A stretch of DNA of 64,000 nt, taken from positions 86,186 through 150,185 of the forward strand of contig JAHLWY010000280.1 in the NCBI GenBank assembly GCA_020002185.1. The letters run 5' to 3'. Source of the stretch: Paraescarpia echinospica. Its lineage: Eukaryota; Annelida; Polychaeta; Sabellida; Siboglinidae. The translations under genes were made by a program, and so were the position numbers. Under the pieces are notes generated by a model. That model was not told the DNA's origin. It saw nothing but the letters and a program-made list of their open reading frames with translations, and did no database searches. This document shows, in pieces, positions 1 to 14,120 of this stretch (position 1 is its first letter; each line of letters begins with the position of its first letter).

Positions 1-780
1 TCAAGCTACATACATAACTCGATTAACCATCAAGGGGAATCCATGTTACCCTTTCATCTCCGTCACGTACGTTACAATAAAATAGTACGTAAGTTATGGG
101 TGTGAAAACTCATTCCCTTTTGATGTTTTATGTTGCGTAATGCAGTAGTACATTCAGTATTCATGAGATAAATATTTCCCATATGAAAGTGAACGAAAAA
201 AATACACGCATATCACCCCAAAACGGTATTTTCAAGTGCGCTCTTTCCGCGGAAGGATCCTTAATGTGGTCTTACCCTAAACAGATGTTCTGCATGTTAG
301 AAATCTTCAAGAAGGCTAGACTGATATCAAGCTACAGACATAGCTCGATTAACCATCAAGGGGAATCCATGTTACCCTTTCATCTCCGTCACGTACGTTA
401 CAAGAAAATAGTACGTAAGTTATGGGTGTGAAAACACATTCACATTTTATGTTTTATGTTGTCTAATGCAGAAGCACATTCAGTATTCACGAGACAAACA
501 TGTCCCATGTCCAACTGATCGAACAAAATCACGCACATCACTCCAATACGGTATTTTGAAGTGCACTCTTTCGGCGGACTGATTCTTAAGGTGTTCTTAC
601 CCCAAACTTACATCCTGCATGTTACAAATCTTCACGAAGGCTAGATTGATATCAAGCTACACACATAACTAAATTAACCATCAAGGGTAATCCATGTTAC
701 CCTTTCATCTCCGTCACGTAAGTTACAAGAAAATAGTACGTAAGTTATGTGTGTGAAAACTCATTCCCATTTGATATTTT
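1..780 (+). repeat. Array segment duplicated at 16942-17720 (offset 16941)
   Basis: A distinctive monomer beginning ATGAAAGTGAACG at 183 and containing CTTTCCGCGG (instead of CTTTCGGCGG) recurs at 17124 with the same encoded 82 residues. The flanking monomers also match by eye. This is an inter-block duplicate inside the satellite, not an independent element. Confidence 0.7.
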
Positions 781-799
781 ATGTTGTCTAATACAGAAT

Positions 800-3050
800 A
801 TTAATAAGACAAATATCTCCCATGTAAAACTGATCTAAAAAAATAACGCTCATCACCACAAAACGGTATTTCAAGTGCATTCTTTCGGCGGACGGATCCT
901 TAATGTGGTCTTACACCAAACAGATGTCCTGGATGTTATAAATCTTCACCAAGGACAGACTAATATCAAGCTACCCACATAACTAGATTAACCACAAAGT
1001 GGAATGCATGTTACCCTTTGATCTCCGTCACGTAATTTACAAGAAAATAGTACGTAAGTTATGGGTGTGAAAACTAATTCCCTTTTGATGATTTATGTTG
1101 CGTAAAGCATTAGTACATTCAGTATTCATCAGATAAATATTTCCCATATCAAAGTGATCGAAAAAAATACACGCACATCACCCCAAAACGGTATTTTCAA
1201 GTGCACTCTTTCGGCGGACGGATCCTTAATGTGGTCTTACCCCAAACAGATGTCCTGCATGTTACAAATCTTCAAGAAGGCTAGACAGATATCAAGCTAC
1301 AGATATAACTCGATTAACCATCAAGGGGAATCCATGTTACCCTTTCATCTCCGACACGTACGTTACAAGAAAATAGTACGTAAGTTATGGGTGTGAAAAC
1401 TCATTCCCTTTTGATGTTTTATGTTACGTAATGCAGTAGTACATTCAGTATTAATGAGATAAATATTTCCCATATCAAAGTGATCGAAACAAATACACGC
1501 ACATCACCCCAAAACGCTATTTCAAGTGCGCTCTTTCGGCGGAAGGATCCTTAATGTGGTCTCACCCCAAACAGATGTTCTGCATGTTACAAATCTTCAA
1601 GAAGGCTAGACTGATATTAAACTACAGACATAGCTCGATTAACCATCAAGGGGAATCCATGGTACCCTTTCATCTCCGTCACGTACGTTACAAGAAAATA
1701 GTACGTAAGTTATGGGTGTGAAAACACATTCCAATTTTATGTTTTATGTTGTCTAATGCAGAAGCACATTCAGAATTCACGAGACAAACATGTCCCATGT
1801 CCAACTGATCGAACAAAATCACGCACATCACCCCAATACGGTATTTTGAAGTGCACTCTTTCGGCGGACTGATTCTTAAGGTAGTCTTACCACAAACTTA
1901 TATCCTGAATGTTACAAATCTTCAAGAAGGATAGACTGATATAAAGCTACACACATAACTAGATTAACCAAAAAGGGGAATGCATGTTACCCTTTCATCT
2001 CCGTCACGTAAGTTACAAGAAAATAGTACGTAAGTTACGGGTGTGAAAACTCAATCCCATTTGATGTTTTATCTTGTCTAATGCAGTAGTATATTCAGTA
2101 TTCACGAGACAAACATGTCCCATGTCAAAGTGACCGATAACAAATCACGCACATCACTCCAAACGATATTTTCAAGTGCAATCTTTCGGCGGACTGATTC
2201 TTAATGTGGTCTTACCCCAAACTTATATCCTGTATGTTACAAATCTTCACGAAGGCTAGACTGATATTGACCTACACACATAACTAAATTAACCATGAAG
2301 GGGAATCCATGTTACCCTTTCATCTCCGTCACGTAAGTTACAAGAAAATAGTACGTAAGTTATGTGTGTGAAAACTCATTCCCATTTGATATGTTATGTT
2401 GTCTAATACAGAATACATTCAGTATTAACAAGACAAATATCTCCCATGGAAAATTGATCTAAAAAAATAACGCTCATCACCCCAAAACGGTATTTCAAGT
2501 GCATTCTTTCGGCGGACGGATCCTTAATGTGGTCTTACACCAAACAGATGTCCTGCATGTTATAAATCTTCACGAAGGACATACTAATATCAAGCTACAC
2601 ACATAACTAGATTAACCACAAAGTGGAATGCATGTTACCCTTTGATCTCCGTCACGTAATTTACAAGAAAATAGTACGTAAGTTATGGGTGTGAAAACTA
2701 ATTCCCTTTTGATGTTTTATGTTGCGTAAAGCAGTAGTACATTCAGTATTCATGAGATAAATATTTCCCATATCAAAGTGATCGAAAAAAATACACGCAT
2801 ATCACCCCAAAACGGTATTTTCAAGTGCACTCTTTCGGCGGACGGATCCTTAATGTGGTTTTACCCCAAACAGATGTCCTGCATGTTACAAATTTTCAAG
2901 AAAGCTAGACTGATATCAAGCTACAGACATAGCTCGATTAACCATCAGGGGAATCCATGTTACCCTTTCATCTCCGTCACGTACGTTAATAGAAAATAGT
3001 ACGTAAGTTATGGGTGTGAAAACACATTCCAATTTTATGTTTTATGTTGT
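800..3050 (+). repeat. Array segment duplicated at 19691-21941 (offset 18891)
   Basis: A monomer lacking 12 bases (CAGAATATTAATAAGAC) at 800 recurs at 19691. The open monomer at 1154 corresponds to that at 20045 and the one at 2778 to 21670, so several consecutive monomers keep the same order and spacing within 1 base. Confidence 0.7.
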
Positions 3051-3379
3051 CTAATGCAGAAGCACATTCAGTATTCACGAGACAAACATGTCCCATGTCC
3101 AACTGATCGAACAAAATCACGCACATCACCCCAATACGGTATTTTGAAGTGCACTCTTTCGGCGGACTGATTCTTAAGGTGGTCTTACCCCAAACTTATG
3201 TCCAGCATGTCACAAATCTTCACGAAGGCTAGACTGATATCAAGCTACACACATAACTAGATTAACCACAAAGGGAATTGCATGTTACCCTTTTATCTCC
3301 GTCACGTAAGTTACAAGAAAATAGTACGTAAGTTACGGGTGAGAAAACTAATTCCCATTTGATGTTTTATCTTATCTAA

Positions 3380-6240
3380 TGCAGTAGTATATTCAGTATT
3401 AACGAGACAAACATGTCCCATGTCAAAGTGATCGATAAAAAATCACGCACATCACTCCAAACGGTATTTTCAGGTGCAATCTTTCGGCGGAGTGATTCTT
3501 AATGTGGTCTTACACCAAACAGATGTCCTAAGTGTTACAAATCTTCACGAAGGCAAGACTGATATGAAGCTACACACATAACTAAATTAACCATCAAGGG
3601 GAATCCATGTTACCCTTTCATCTCCGTCACGTAAGTTACAAGAAAATAGTACGTAAGTTATGTGTGTGAAAACTCATTCCCATTTGATATTTTATGTTGT
3701 CTAATGCAGAAATACATTCAGTATTCACGAGACAAACATGTCCCATGTCAAACTGATAGATAAAAATTACGCTCATCACCCCAAAACGGTATTTTGAAGT
3801 GCACACTTTCGGCGGAAGGATCCTTAATGTTATAAATCTTCACGAAGGTCAGACTGATATCAAACTACACACATAACTAGATTAACCACCAAGTGGAATG
3901 CATGTTACCCTTTGATCTCCGTCACATAAGTTACAAGAAAATAGTACGTAAGTTATGGTTGTGAAAACTCGTTCCCTTTTGATGTTTTATGTTGCGTAAT
4001 GCTGCAGTACATACAGTATTCATGAGATAAATATTTTCCATATCAAAGTGATCTAGAAAAATACACGCATATCACCCCAAAACGGTATTTTCAAGTACAC
4101 TCTTTCGGCGGAGTGATACTTAAGGTGGTCTTACCCCAAACTTATGTCCTGCATGTCACAAATCTTCACGAAGGCTAGACTGATATCAAGCTACACACAT
4201 AACTAGATTAACCACAAAGGGAATTGCATGTTACCCTTTTATCTCCGTCACGTAAGTTACAAGAAAATAGTACTTAAGTTACGGGTGAAAAAACTCATTC
4301 CCATTTGATGTTTTATCTTATCTAATACAGTAGTATATTCAGTATTAACGAGACAAACATGTCCCATTTCAAAGTGATCGATAAAAAATCACGCACATCA
4401 CTCCAAACGGTATTTTCAGGTGCAATCTTTCGGCGGAGTGATTCTTAATGTGGTCTTACCCCAAACAGATGTCCTAAGTGTTACAAATCTTCACGAAGAC
4501 AAGACTGATATTAAGCTACACACATAACTAAATTAACCATCAAGGGAAATCCATGTTACCCTTTCATCTCCGTCACGTACGTTACAAGAAAATAGTACGT
4601 AAATTATGGGTGTGAAAACTCATTCCCATTTGATGTTTTATGTTGTATAATGCAGAAGTACATTCAGTATTCACGAGACAAACATGTCCCATGTCCAACT
4701 GATCGGAAAAAATCACGCACATCACCCCAATACGGTATTTTGAAGTGCATTCTTTCGGCGGGCTGATTGTTAAGGTAGTCTTACCCCAACCTTATATCCT
4801 GCATGTTACAAATCTTCAAGAAGGCTAGACTGATATCATGCTACACACATAACTAGATTAACCACAAAGAGGAATGCATGTTACCCTTTTATCTTCGTCA
4901 CGTAAGTTACAAGAAAATAGTACGTAAGTTATGGTTGTGAAAACTCGTTCCCTTTTGATGTTTTATGTTGCGTAATGCTGCAGTACATACAGTATTGATG
5001 AGATAAATATTTCCCATATCAAAATGATCGAAAAAAATACACGCATATCACCCCAAAACGGTATTTTCAAGTACACTCTTTCGGCGGAGTGATACTTAAG
5101 GTGGTCTTACCCCAAACTTATGTCCTGCATGTCACAAATCTTCACGAAGGCTAGACTGATATCAAGCTACACACATAACTAGATTAACCACAAAGGGAAT
5201 TGCATGTTACCCTTTTATCTCCGTCACGTAAGTTACAAGAAAATAGTACGTAAGTTACGGGTGAGAAAACTAATTCCCATTTGATGTTTTATCTTATGTA
5301 ATCCAGTAGTATATTCAGTATTAACGAGACAAACATGTCCCATATCAAAGTGATCGAGAAAAAATCACGCACATCACTCCAAACGGTATTTTCAGGTACA
5401 ATCTTTCGGCGGAGTGATTCTTTATGTGGTCTTACCCCAAACAGATGTCCTAAGTGTTACAAATCTTCACGAAGACAAGACTGATATTAAGCTACACACA
5501 TAACTAAATTAACCATCAAGGGAAATCCATGTTACCCTTTCATCTCCGTCACGTACGTTACAAGAAAATAGTACGTAAGTTATGGGTGTGAAAACTCATT
5601 CCCATTTGATGTTTTATGTTGTATAATGCAGAAGTACATTCAGTATTCAAGAGACAAACATGTCCCATGTCCAACTGATCGGAAAAAATCACGCACATCA
5701 CCCCAATACGGTATTTTGAAGTGCACTCTTTCGGCGGGCTGATTGTTAAGGTAGTCTTACCCCAACCTTATATCCTGCATGTTACAAATCTTCAAGAAGG
5801 CTAGACTGATATCATGCTACACACATAACTAGATTAACCACAAAGAGGAATGCATGTTACCCTTTTATCTCCGTCACGTAAGTTACAAGAAAATAGAACG
5901 TAAGTTATGGTTGTGAAAACTCGTTCCCTTTTGATGTTTTATGTTGCGTAATGCTGCAGTACATACAGCATTGATGAGATAAATATTTCCCATATCAAAA
6001 TGATCGAAAAAAATACACGCATATCACCCCAAAACGGTATTTTCAGGTGCAATCTTTCGGCGGAGTGATTCTTAATGTGGTCTGACCCCAAACAGATGCC
6101 CTAAGTGTTTCAAATCTTCACGAAGACAAGACTGATATTAAGCTACACACATAACTAAATTAACCATCAAGGGGAATCCATGTTACCCTTTCATCTCCGT
6201 CACGTACGTTACAAGAAAATAGTACGTAAGTTATGGGTGT
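3380..6240 (+). repeat. Higher-order repeat, 3-mer, ~976 bp
   Basis: The subfamily word GCTGCAGTACATACAG occurs at 4001, 4977 and 5953, exactly 976 bp apart, and the intervening type-B monomers repeat in the same order. Related but irregular copies occur at 7222 and 7547, so the regular block decays to the right. Confidence 0.75.
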
Positions 6241-8469
6241 GAAAACTAATTCCCATTTGATGTTTTATGTTGTGTAATGCAGAAGTACATTCAGTATTCA
6301 CGAGACAAACATGTCCAATGTCCAACTGATCGGAAAAAATCACGCACATCACCCCAATACGGTATTTTGAAGTGCACTCTTTCGGCGGACTGATTGTTAA
6401 GGTAGTCTTACCCCAAACTTATATCATGCATGTTACAAATCTTCAAGAAGGCTAGACTGATATCAAGCTACAAACATAACTAGATTAACCACAAAGGGGA
6501 ATGCTTGTCACCCTTTCATCTCCGTCACGTAAGTTACAAGAACATAGTACGTAAGTTATGGGTGTGAAAACTCTTTCCCACTTGATGTTTTATATTGTCT
6601 AATGCAGAGGTACATTCAGTATACACGAGACAAACATGTCCCATGTGAAACGGATCGAAAAAATCATGCACATCACTCCAAACGGTATTTTCAAGTGCAA
6701 TCTTTCGGCGGACTGATTCTTAATGTGGTCTTACCCCAAACAGATGTCCTGCATGTTACAAATCTTCAAGAAGGCTAGACTGATATCAAGCTACACACAT
6801 AACTAAATTAACCATCAAGGGGAATCCATGTTACCCTTTCATCTCCGTCACGTAAGTTACAAGAAAATAGTACGTAAGTTATGTGTGTGAAAACTCATTC
6901 CCATTTGATATTTTATGTTGTCTAATGCAGAAGTACATTCAGTATTCATGAGACAAACATGTCCCATGTCAAACTGATAGAAAAAAATTACGCTCATCAC
7001 CCCAAAACGGTATTTTGAAGTGCACAATTTCGGCGGACGGATCCTTAATGTTATAAACCTTCACGTACGTCAGACTGATATCAAACTACACACATAACTA
7101 GATTAACCACAAAGTGGAATGCATGTTACCCTTTGATCCCCGTCACATAAGTTACAAGAAAATAGTACGTAAGTTATGGTTGTGAAAACTCGTTCCCTTT
7201 TGATGTTTTATGTTGCGTAATGCTGCAGTACATACAGTATTGATGAGATAAATATTTCCCATATCAAAGTGATCGAAAAAAATCACGCACATCACCCCAA
7301 TACGGTATTTTGAAGTGCACTCTTTCGGCGGACTGATTGTTAAGGTAGTCTTATCCCAACCTTATATCCTGCATGTTACAAATCTTCAAGAAGGCTAGTC
7401 TGATATCATGCTACACACATAACTAGATTAACCACAAAGAGGAATGCATGTTACCCTTTTATCTCCGTCACGTAAGTTACAAGAAAATAGTACGTAAGTT
7501 ATGGTTGTGAAAACTCGTTCCCTTTTGATGTTTTATGTTGCGTAATCCTGCAGTACATACAGTATTGATGAGATAAATATTTCCCATATCAAAGTGATCG
7601 AAAAAAATAAACGCATATCACCCCAAAACGGTATTTGCAAGTGCACTCTTTCGGCGGACTGATTCTTAAGGTGGTCTTACCCCAAACTTATGTCCTGCAT
7701 GTCACAAATCTTCACGAAGGCTAGACTGATATCAAGCTACACACATAACTAGATTAACCACAAAGGGAATTGCATGTTACCCTTTTATCTCCGTCACGTA
7801 AGTTACAAGAAAATAGTACGTAAGTTACGGGTGAGAAAACTAATTCCCATTTAATGTTTTATCTTATCTAATGCAGTAGTATATTCAGTATTAACGAGAC
7901 AAACATGTCCCATGTCAAAGTAATCGATAAAAAATCACGTACATCACTCCAAACGGTATTTTCAGGTACAATCTTTCGGCGGAGTGATTCTTAATGTGGT
8001 CTTACCCCAAACAGATGTCCTAAGTGTTACATATCTTCACGAAGACAAGAATGATATTAAGCTACACACATAACTAAATTAACCATCAAGGGGAATCCAT
8101 GTTACCCTTTCATCTCCGTCACGTACGTTACAAGAAAATAGTACGTAAGTTATGGGTGTGAAAACTCATTCCCATTTGATGTTTTATGTTGTCTAATGCA
8201 GAAGTACATTCAATATTCATGAGATAAATATTTCCCATATCAAAGTGATCGAAAAAAATACACGCACATCACCCCAAAACGGTATTTTCAAGTGCACTCT
8301 TTCGGCGGACGGATCCTTAATGTGGTCTTACCCCAAACAGATGTCCTGCATGTTACAAATCTTCAAGAAGGCTAGACAGATATCAAGCTACATACATAAC
8401 TCGATTAACCATCAAGGGGAATCCATGTTACCCTTTCATCTCCGTCACGTACGTTACAAAAAAATAGTA

Positions 8470-10430
8470 CGTAAGTTATGGGTGTGAAAACTCATTCACT
8501 TTTGATGTTTTATGTTGCGTAATGCAGTAGTACATTCAGTATTCATGAGATAAATATTTCCCATATCAAAGTGATCGAAAAAAATACACGCACATCACCC
8601 CAAAACGGTATTTTCAAGTGCGCTCTTTCGGCGGAAGGATCCTTAATGTGGTCTCACCCCAAACAGATGTTCTGCATGTTACAAATCTTCAAGAAGGCTA
8701 GACTGATATCAAACTACAGACATAGCTCGATTAACCATCAAGGGGAATCCATGTTACCCTTTTATCTCCGTCACGTACGTTACAAGAAAATAGTACGTAA
8801 GTTATGGGTGTGAAAACACATTCCAATTTTATGTTTTATGTTGTCTAATGCAGAAGCACATTCAGTATTCACGAGACAAACATGTCTCATGTCCAACTGA
8901 TTGAACAAAATCACGCACATCACCCCAATACGGTATTTTGAAGTGCACTCTTTCGGCGGACTGATTCTTAAGGTAGTCTTACCACAAACTTATATCCTGA
9001 ATGTTACAAATCTTCAAGAAGGATAGACTGATATAAAGCTACATACATAACTAGATTAACCAAAAAGGGGAATGCATGTTACCCTTTCATCTCCGTCACG
9101 TAAGTTACAAGAAAATAGTACGTAAGTTATGGGTGTGAAAACTAATTCCCTTTTGATGTTTTATCATGTCTAATACAGTAGTATATTCAGTATTCACGAG
9201 ACAAACATGTCCCATGTCAAAGTGATCGATAAAAAATCACGCATATCACTCCAAACGATATTTTCAAGTGCAATATTTCGGCGGACGGATCCTTAATGTG
9301 GTCTTACCCCAAACAGATCTCCTGCATGTTACAAATCTTCAAGAAGGCTAGACAGATATCAAGCTACAGACATAACTCGATTAACCATCAAGGGGAATCC
9401 ATGTTACCCTTTCATCTCCGTCACGTACGTTACAAAAAAATAGTACGTAAGTTATGGGTGTGAAAACTCATTCACTTTTGATGTTTTATGTTGCGTAATG
9501 CAGTAGTACATTCAGTATTCATGAGATAAATATTTCCCATATCAAAGTGATCGAAAAAAATACACGCACATCACCCCAAAACGGTATTTTCAAGTGCGCT
9601 CTTTCGGCGGAAGGATCCTTAATGTGGTCTCACCCCAAACAGATGTTCTGCATGTTACAAATCTTCAAGAAGGCTAGACTGATATCAAACTACAGACATA
9701 GCTCGATTAACCATCAAGGGGAATCCATGTTACCCTTTTATCTCCGTCACGTACGTTACAAGAAAATAGTACGTAAGTTATGGGTGTGAAAACACATTCC
9801 AATTTTATGTTTTATGTTGTCTAATGCAGAAGCACATTCAGTATTCACGAGACAAACATGTCTCATGTCCAACTGATTGAACAAAATCACGCACATCACC
9901 CCAATACGGTATTTTGAAGTGCACTCTTTCGGCGGACTGATTCTTAAGGTAGTCTTACCACAAACTTATATCCTGAATGTTACAAATCTTCAAGAAGGAT
10001 AGACTGATATAAAGCTACATACATAACTAGATTAACCAAAAAGGGGAATGCATGTTACCCTTTCATCTCCGTCACGTAAGTTACAAGAAAATAGTACGTA
10101 AGTTATGGGTGTGAAAACTAATTCCCTTTTGATGTTTTATCTTGTCTAATACAGTAGTATATTCAGTATTCACGAGACAAACATGTCCCATGTCAAAGTG
10201 ATCGATAAAAAATCACGCATATCACTCCAAACGATATTTTCAAGTGCAATATTTCGGCGGACGGATCCTTAATGTGGTCTTACCCCAAACAGATCTCCTG
10301 CATGTTACAAATCTTCAAGAAGGCTAGACAGATATCAAGCTACAGACATAACTCGATTAACCATCAAGGGGAATCCATGTTACCCTTTCATCTCCGTCAC
10401 GTACGTTACAATAAAATAGTACGTAAGTTA
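8470..10430 (+). repeat. Higher-order repeat, 3-mer, two nearly identical 976-bp copies
   Basis: The open monomers at 8571 and 9547 encode identical 80-residue translations 976 bp apart, and the two following monomers match almost base for base, including unusual words such as CATGTCTCATGTCC and CAATATTTCGGCGG. This looks like a recent tandem duplication of three monomers. Confidence 0.8.
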
Positions 10431-10552
10431 TGGGTGTGAAAACTCGTTCCCTTTTGATGTTTTATGTTGCGTAATGCAGTAGTACATTCAGTATTGATGA
10501 GATAAATATTTCCCATATGAAAGTGAACGAAAAAAATACACGCATATCACCC

Positions 10553-13500
10553 AAAACACATTCACATTTTATGTTTTATGTTGTCTAATGCAGAAGCACA
10601 TTCAGTATTCACGAGACAAACATGTCCCATGTCCAACTGATCGAACAAAATCACGCACATCACCCCAATACGGTATTTTGAAGTGCACTCTTTCGGCGGA
10701 CTGATTCTTAAGGTAGTCTTACCCCAAACTTATATCCTGAATGTTACAAATCTTCAAGAAGGATAGACTGATATAAAGCTACACACATAACTAGATTAAC
10801 CACAAAGGGAATTGCATGTTACCCTTTCATCTCCGTCACGTAAGTTACAAGAAAATAGTACGTAAGTTATTGGTGAGAAAACTCACTCCTATTTGATGTT
10901 TTATCTTATCTAATGCAGTAGTATATTCAGTATTCACGAGAAAAACATGTCCCATGTCAAAATGATCGATAAAAAATCACGCACATCACTCCAAACGGTA
11001 TTTTCAAGTGCACTCTTTCGGCGTACTGATTCTTAAGGTGTTCTTACCCCAAACTTATATCCTGCATGTTACAAATCTTCACGAAGGCTAGATTGATATC
11101 AAGCTACACACATAACTAAATTAACCATCAAGGGTAATCCATGTTACCCTTTCATCTCCGTCACGTAAGTTACAAGAAAATAGTACGTAAGTTATGTGTG
11201 TGAAAACTCATTCCCATTTGATATTTTATGTTGTCTAATACAGAATACATTCAGTATTAACAAGACAAATATCTCCCATGTAAAACTGATCTAAAAAAAT
11301 AACGCTCATCACCCCAAAACGGTATTTCAAGTGCATTCTTTCGGCGGACGGATCCTTAATGTGGTCTTACACCAAACAGATGTCCTGGATGTTATAAATC
11401 TTCACGAAGGACAGACTAATATCAAGCTACCCACATAACTAGATTAACCACAAAGTGGAATGCATGTTACCCTTTGATCTCCGTCACGTAATTTACAAGA
11501 AAATAGTACGTAAGTTATGGGTGTGAAAACTAATTCCCTTTTGATGATTTATGTTGCGTAAAGCAGTAGTACATTCAGTATTCATGAGATAAATATTTCC
11601 CATATCAAAGTGATCGAAAAAAATACACGCACATCACCCCAAAACGGTATTTTCAAGTGCACTCTTTCGGCGGACGGATCCTTAATGTGGTCTTACCCCA
11701 AACAGATGTCCTGCATGTTACAAATCTTCAAGAAGGCTAGACAGATATCAAGCTACAGACATAACTCGATTAACCATCAAGGGGAATCCATGTTACCCTT
11801 TCATCTCCGTCACGTACGTTACAATAAAATAGTACGTAAGTTATGGGTGTGAAAACTCATTCCCTTTTGATGTTTTATGTTGCGTAATGCAGTAGTACTT
11901 TCAGTATTCATGAGATAAATATTTCCCATATCAAAGTGAACGAAAAAAATACACGCATATCTCCCCAAAACGGTATTTTCAAGTGCGCTCTTTCGGCGGA
12001 AGGATCCTTAATGTGGTCTTACCCTAAACAGATGTTCTGCATGTTAGAAATCTTCAAGAAGGCTAGACTTATATCAAGCTACAGACATAGCTCGATTAAC
12101 CATCAAGGGGTATCCATGTTACCCTTTCATCTCCGTCACGTACGTTACAAGAAAATAGTACGTAAGTTATGGGTGTGAAAACACATTCACATTTTATGTT
12201 TTATGTTGTCTAATGCAGAAGCACATTCAGTATTCACGAGACAAACATGTCCCATGTCCAACTGATCGAACAAAATCACGCACATCACCCCAATACGGTA
12301 TTTTGAAGTGCACTCTTTCGGCGGACTGATTCTTAAGGTAGTCTTACCCCAAACTTATATCCTGAATGTTACAAATCTTCAAGAAGGATAGACTGATATA
12401 AAGCTACACACATAACTAGATTAACCACAAAGGGAATTGCATGTTACCCTTTCATCTCCGTCACGTAAGTTACAAGAAAATAGTACGTAAGTTATGGGTG
12501 AGAAAACTCACTCCCATTTGATGTTTTATATTATCTAATGCAGTAGTATATTCAGTATTCAAGAGAAAAACATGTCCCATGTCAAAGTGATCGATAAAAA
12601 ATCACGCACATCACTCCATACGGTATTTTCAAGTGCACTCTTTCGGCGTACTGATTCTTAAGGTGTTCTTACCCCAAACTTATATCCTGCATGTTACAAA
12701 TCTTCACGAAGGCTAGATTGATATCAAGCTACACACATAACTAAATTAACCATCAAGGGTAATCCATGTTACCCTTTCATCTCCGTCACGTAAGTTACAA
12801 GAAAATAGTACGTAAGTTATGTGTGTGAAAACTCATTCCCATTTGATATTTTATGTTGTCTAATACAGAATATTAACAAGACAAATATCTCCCATGTAAA
12901 ACTGATCTAGAAAAATAACGCTCATCACCACAATACGGTATTTCAAGTGCATTCTTTCGGCGGACGGATCCTTAATGTGGTCTTACACCAAACAGATGTC
13001 CTGGATGTTATAAATCTTCACCAAGGACAGACTAATATCAAGCTACCCACATAACTAGATTAACCACAAAGTGGAATGCATGTTACCCTTTGATCTCCGT
13101 CACGTAATTTACAAGAAAATAGTACGTAAGTTATGGGTGTGAAAACTAATTCCCTTTTGATGATTTATGTTGCGTAAAGCAGTAGTACATTCAGTATTCA
13201 TCAGATAAATATTTCCCATATCAAAGTGATCGAAAAAAATACACGCACATCAACCCAAAACGGTATTTTCAAGTGCACTCTTTCGGCGGACGAATCCTTA
13301 ATGTGGTCTTACCCCAAACAGATGTCCTGCATGTTACAAATCTTCAAGAAGGCTAGACAGATATCAAGCTACAGACATAACTCGATTAACCATCAAGGGG
13401 AATCCATGTTACCCTTTCATCTCCGTCACGTACGTTACAAGAAAATAGTACGTAAGTTATGGGTGTGAAAACTCATTCCCTTTTGATGTTTTATGTTACG

Positions 13501-14120
13501 TAATGCAGTAGTACATTCAGTATTCATGAGATAAATATTTCCCATATCAAAGTGATCGAAAAAAATACACGCACATCACCCCAAAACGGTATTTTCAAGT
13601 GCGCTCTTTCGGCGGAAGGATCCTTAATGTGGTCTCACCCCAAACAGATGTTCTGCATGTTACAAATCTTCAAGAAGGCTAGACTGATATCAAACTACAG
13701 ACATAGCTCGATTAACCATCAAGGGGAATCCATGTTACCCTTTCATCTCCGTCACGTACGTTACAAGAAAATAGTACGTAAGTTATGGGTGTGAAAACAC
13801 ATTCCAATTTTATGTTTTATGTTGTCTAATGCAGAAGCACATTCAGAATTCACGAGACAAACATGTCCCATATCCAACTGATCGAACAAAATCACGCACA
13901 TCACCCCAATACGGTATTTTGAAGTGCACTCTTTCGGCGGACTGATTCTTAAGGTAGTCTTACCACAAACTTATATCCTGAATGTTACAAATCTTCAAGA
14001 AGGATAGACTGATATAAAGCTACACACATAACTAGATTAACCAAAAAGGGGAATGCATGTTACCCTTTCATCTCCGTCACGTAAGTTACAAGAAAATAGT
14101 ACGTAAGTTATGGGTGTGAA
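10553..14120 (+). repeat. Left copy of a 6819-bp (21-monomer) higher-order repeat
   Basis: Open monomers at 11610, 11936, 13226 and 13552 reappear at 18429, 18755, 20045 and 20371, each shifted by exactly 6819 bp. The offset also holds at 10553 versus 17372, just right of a 213-bp deletion. The right part of the block diverges after about 14100, where type-A monomers replace the type-B ones of the other copy. Confidence 0.8.

Noticed and set aside
240..262. CENP-B box in the monomer (CTTTCGGCGGACGGATCC)
   Set aside because: TTCG and the central A are in the right places but the required CGGG end is missing in all monomers read.
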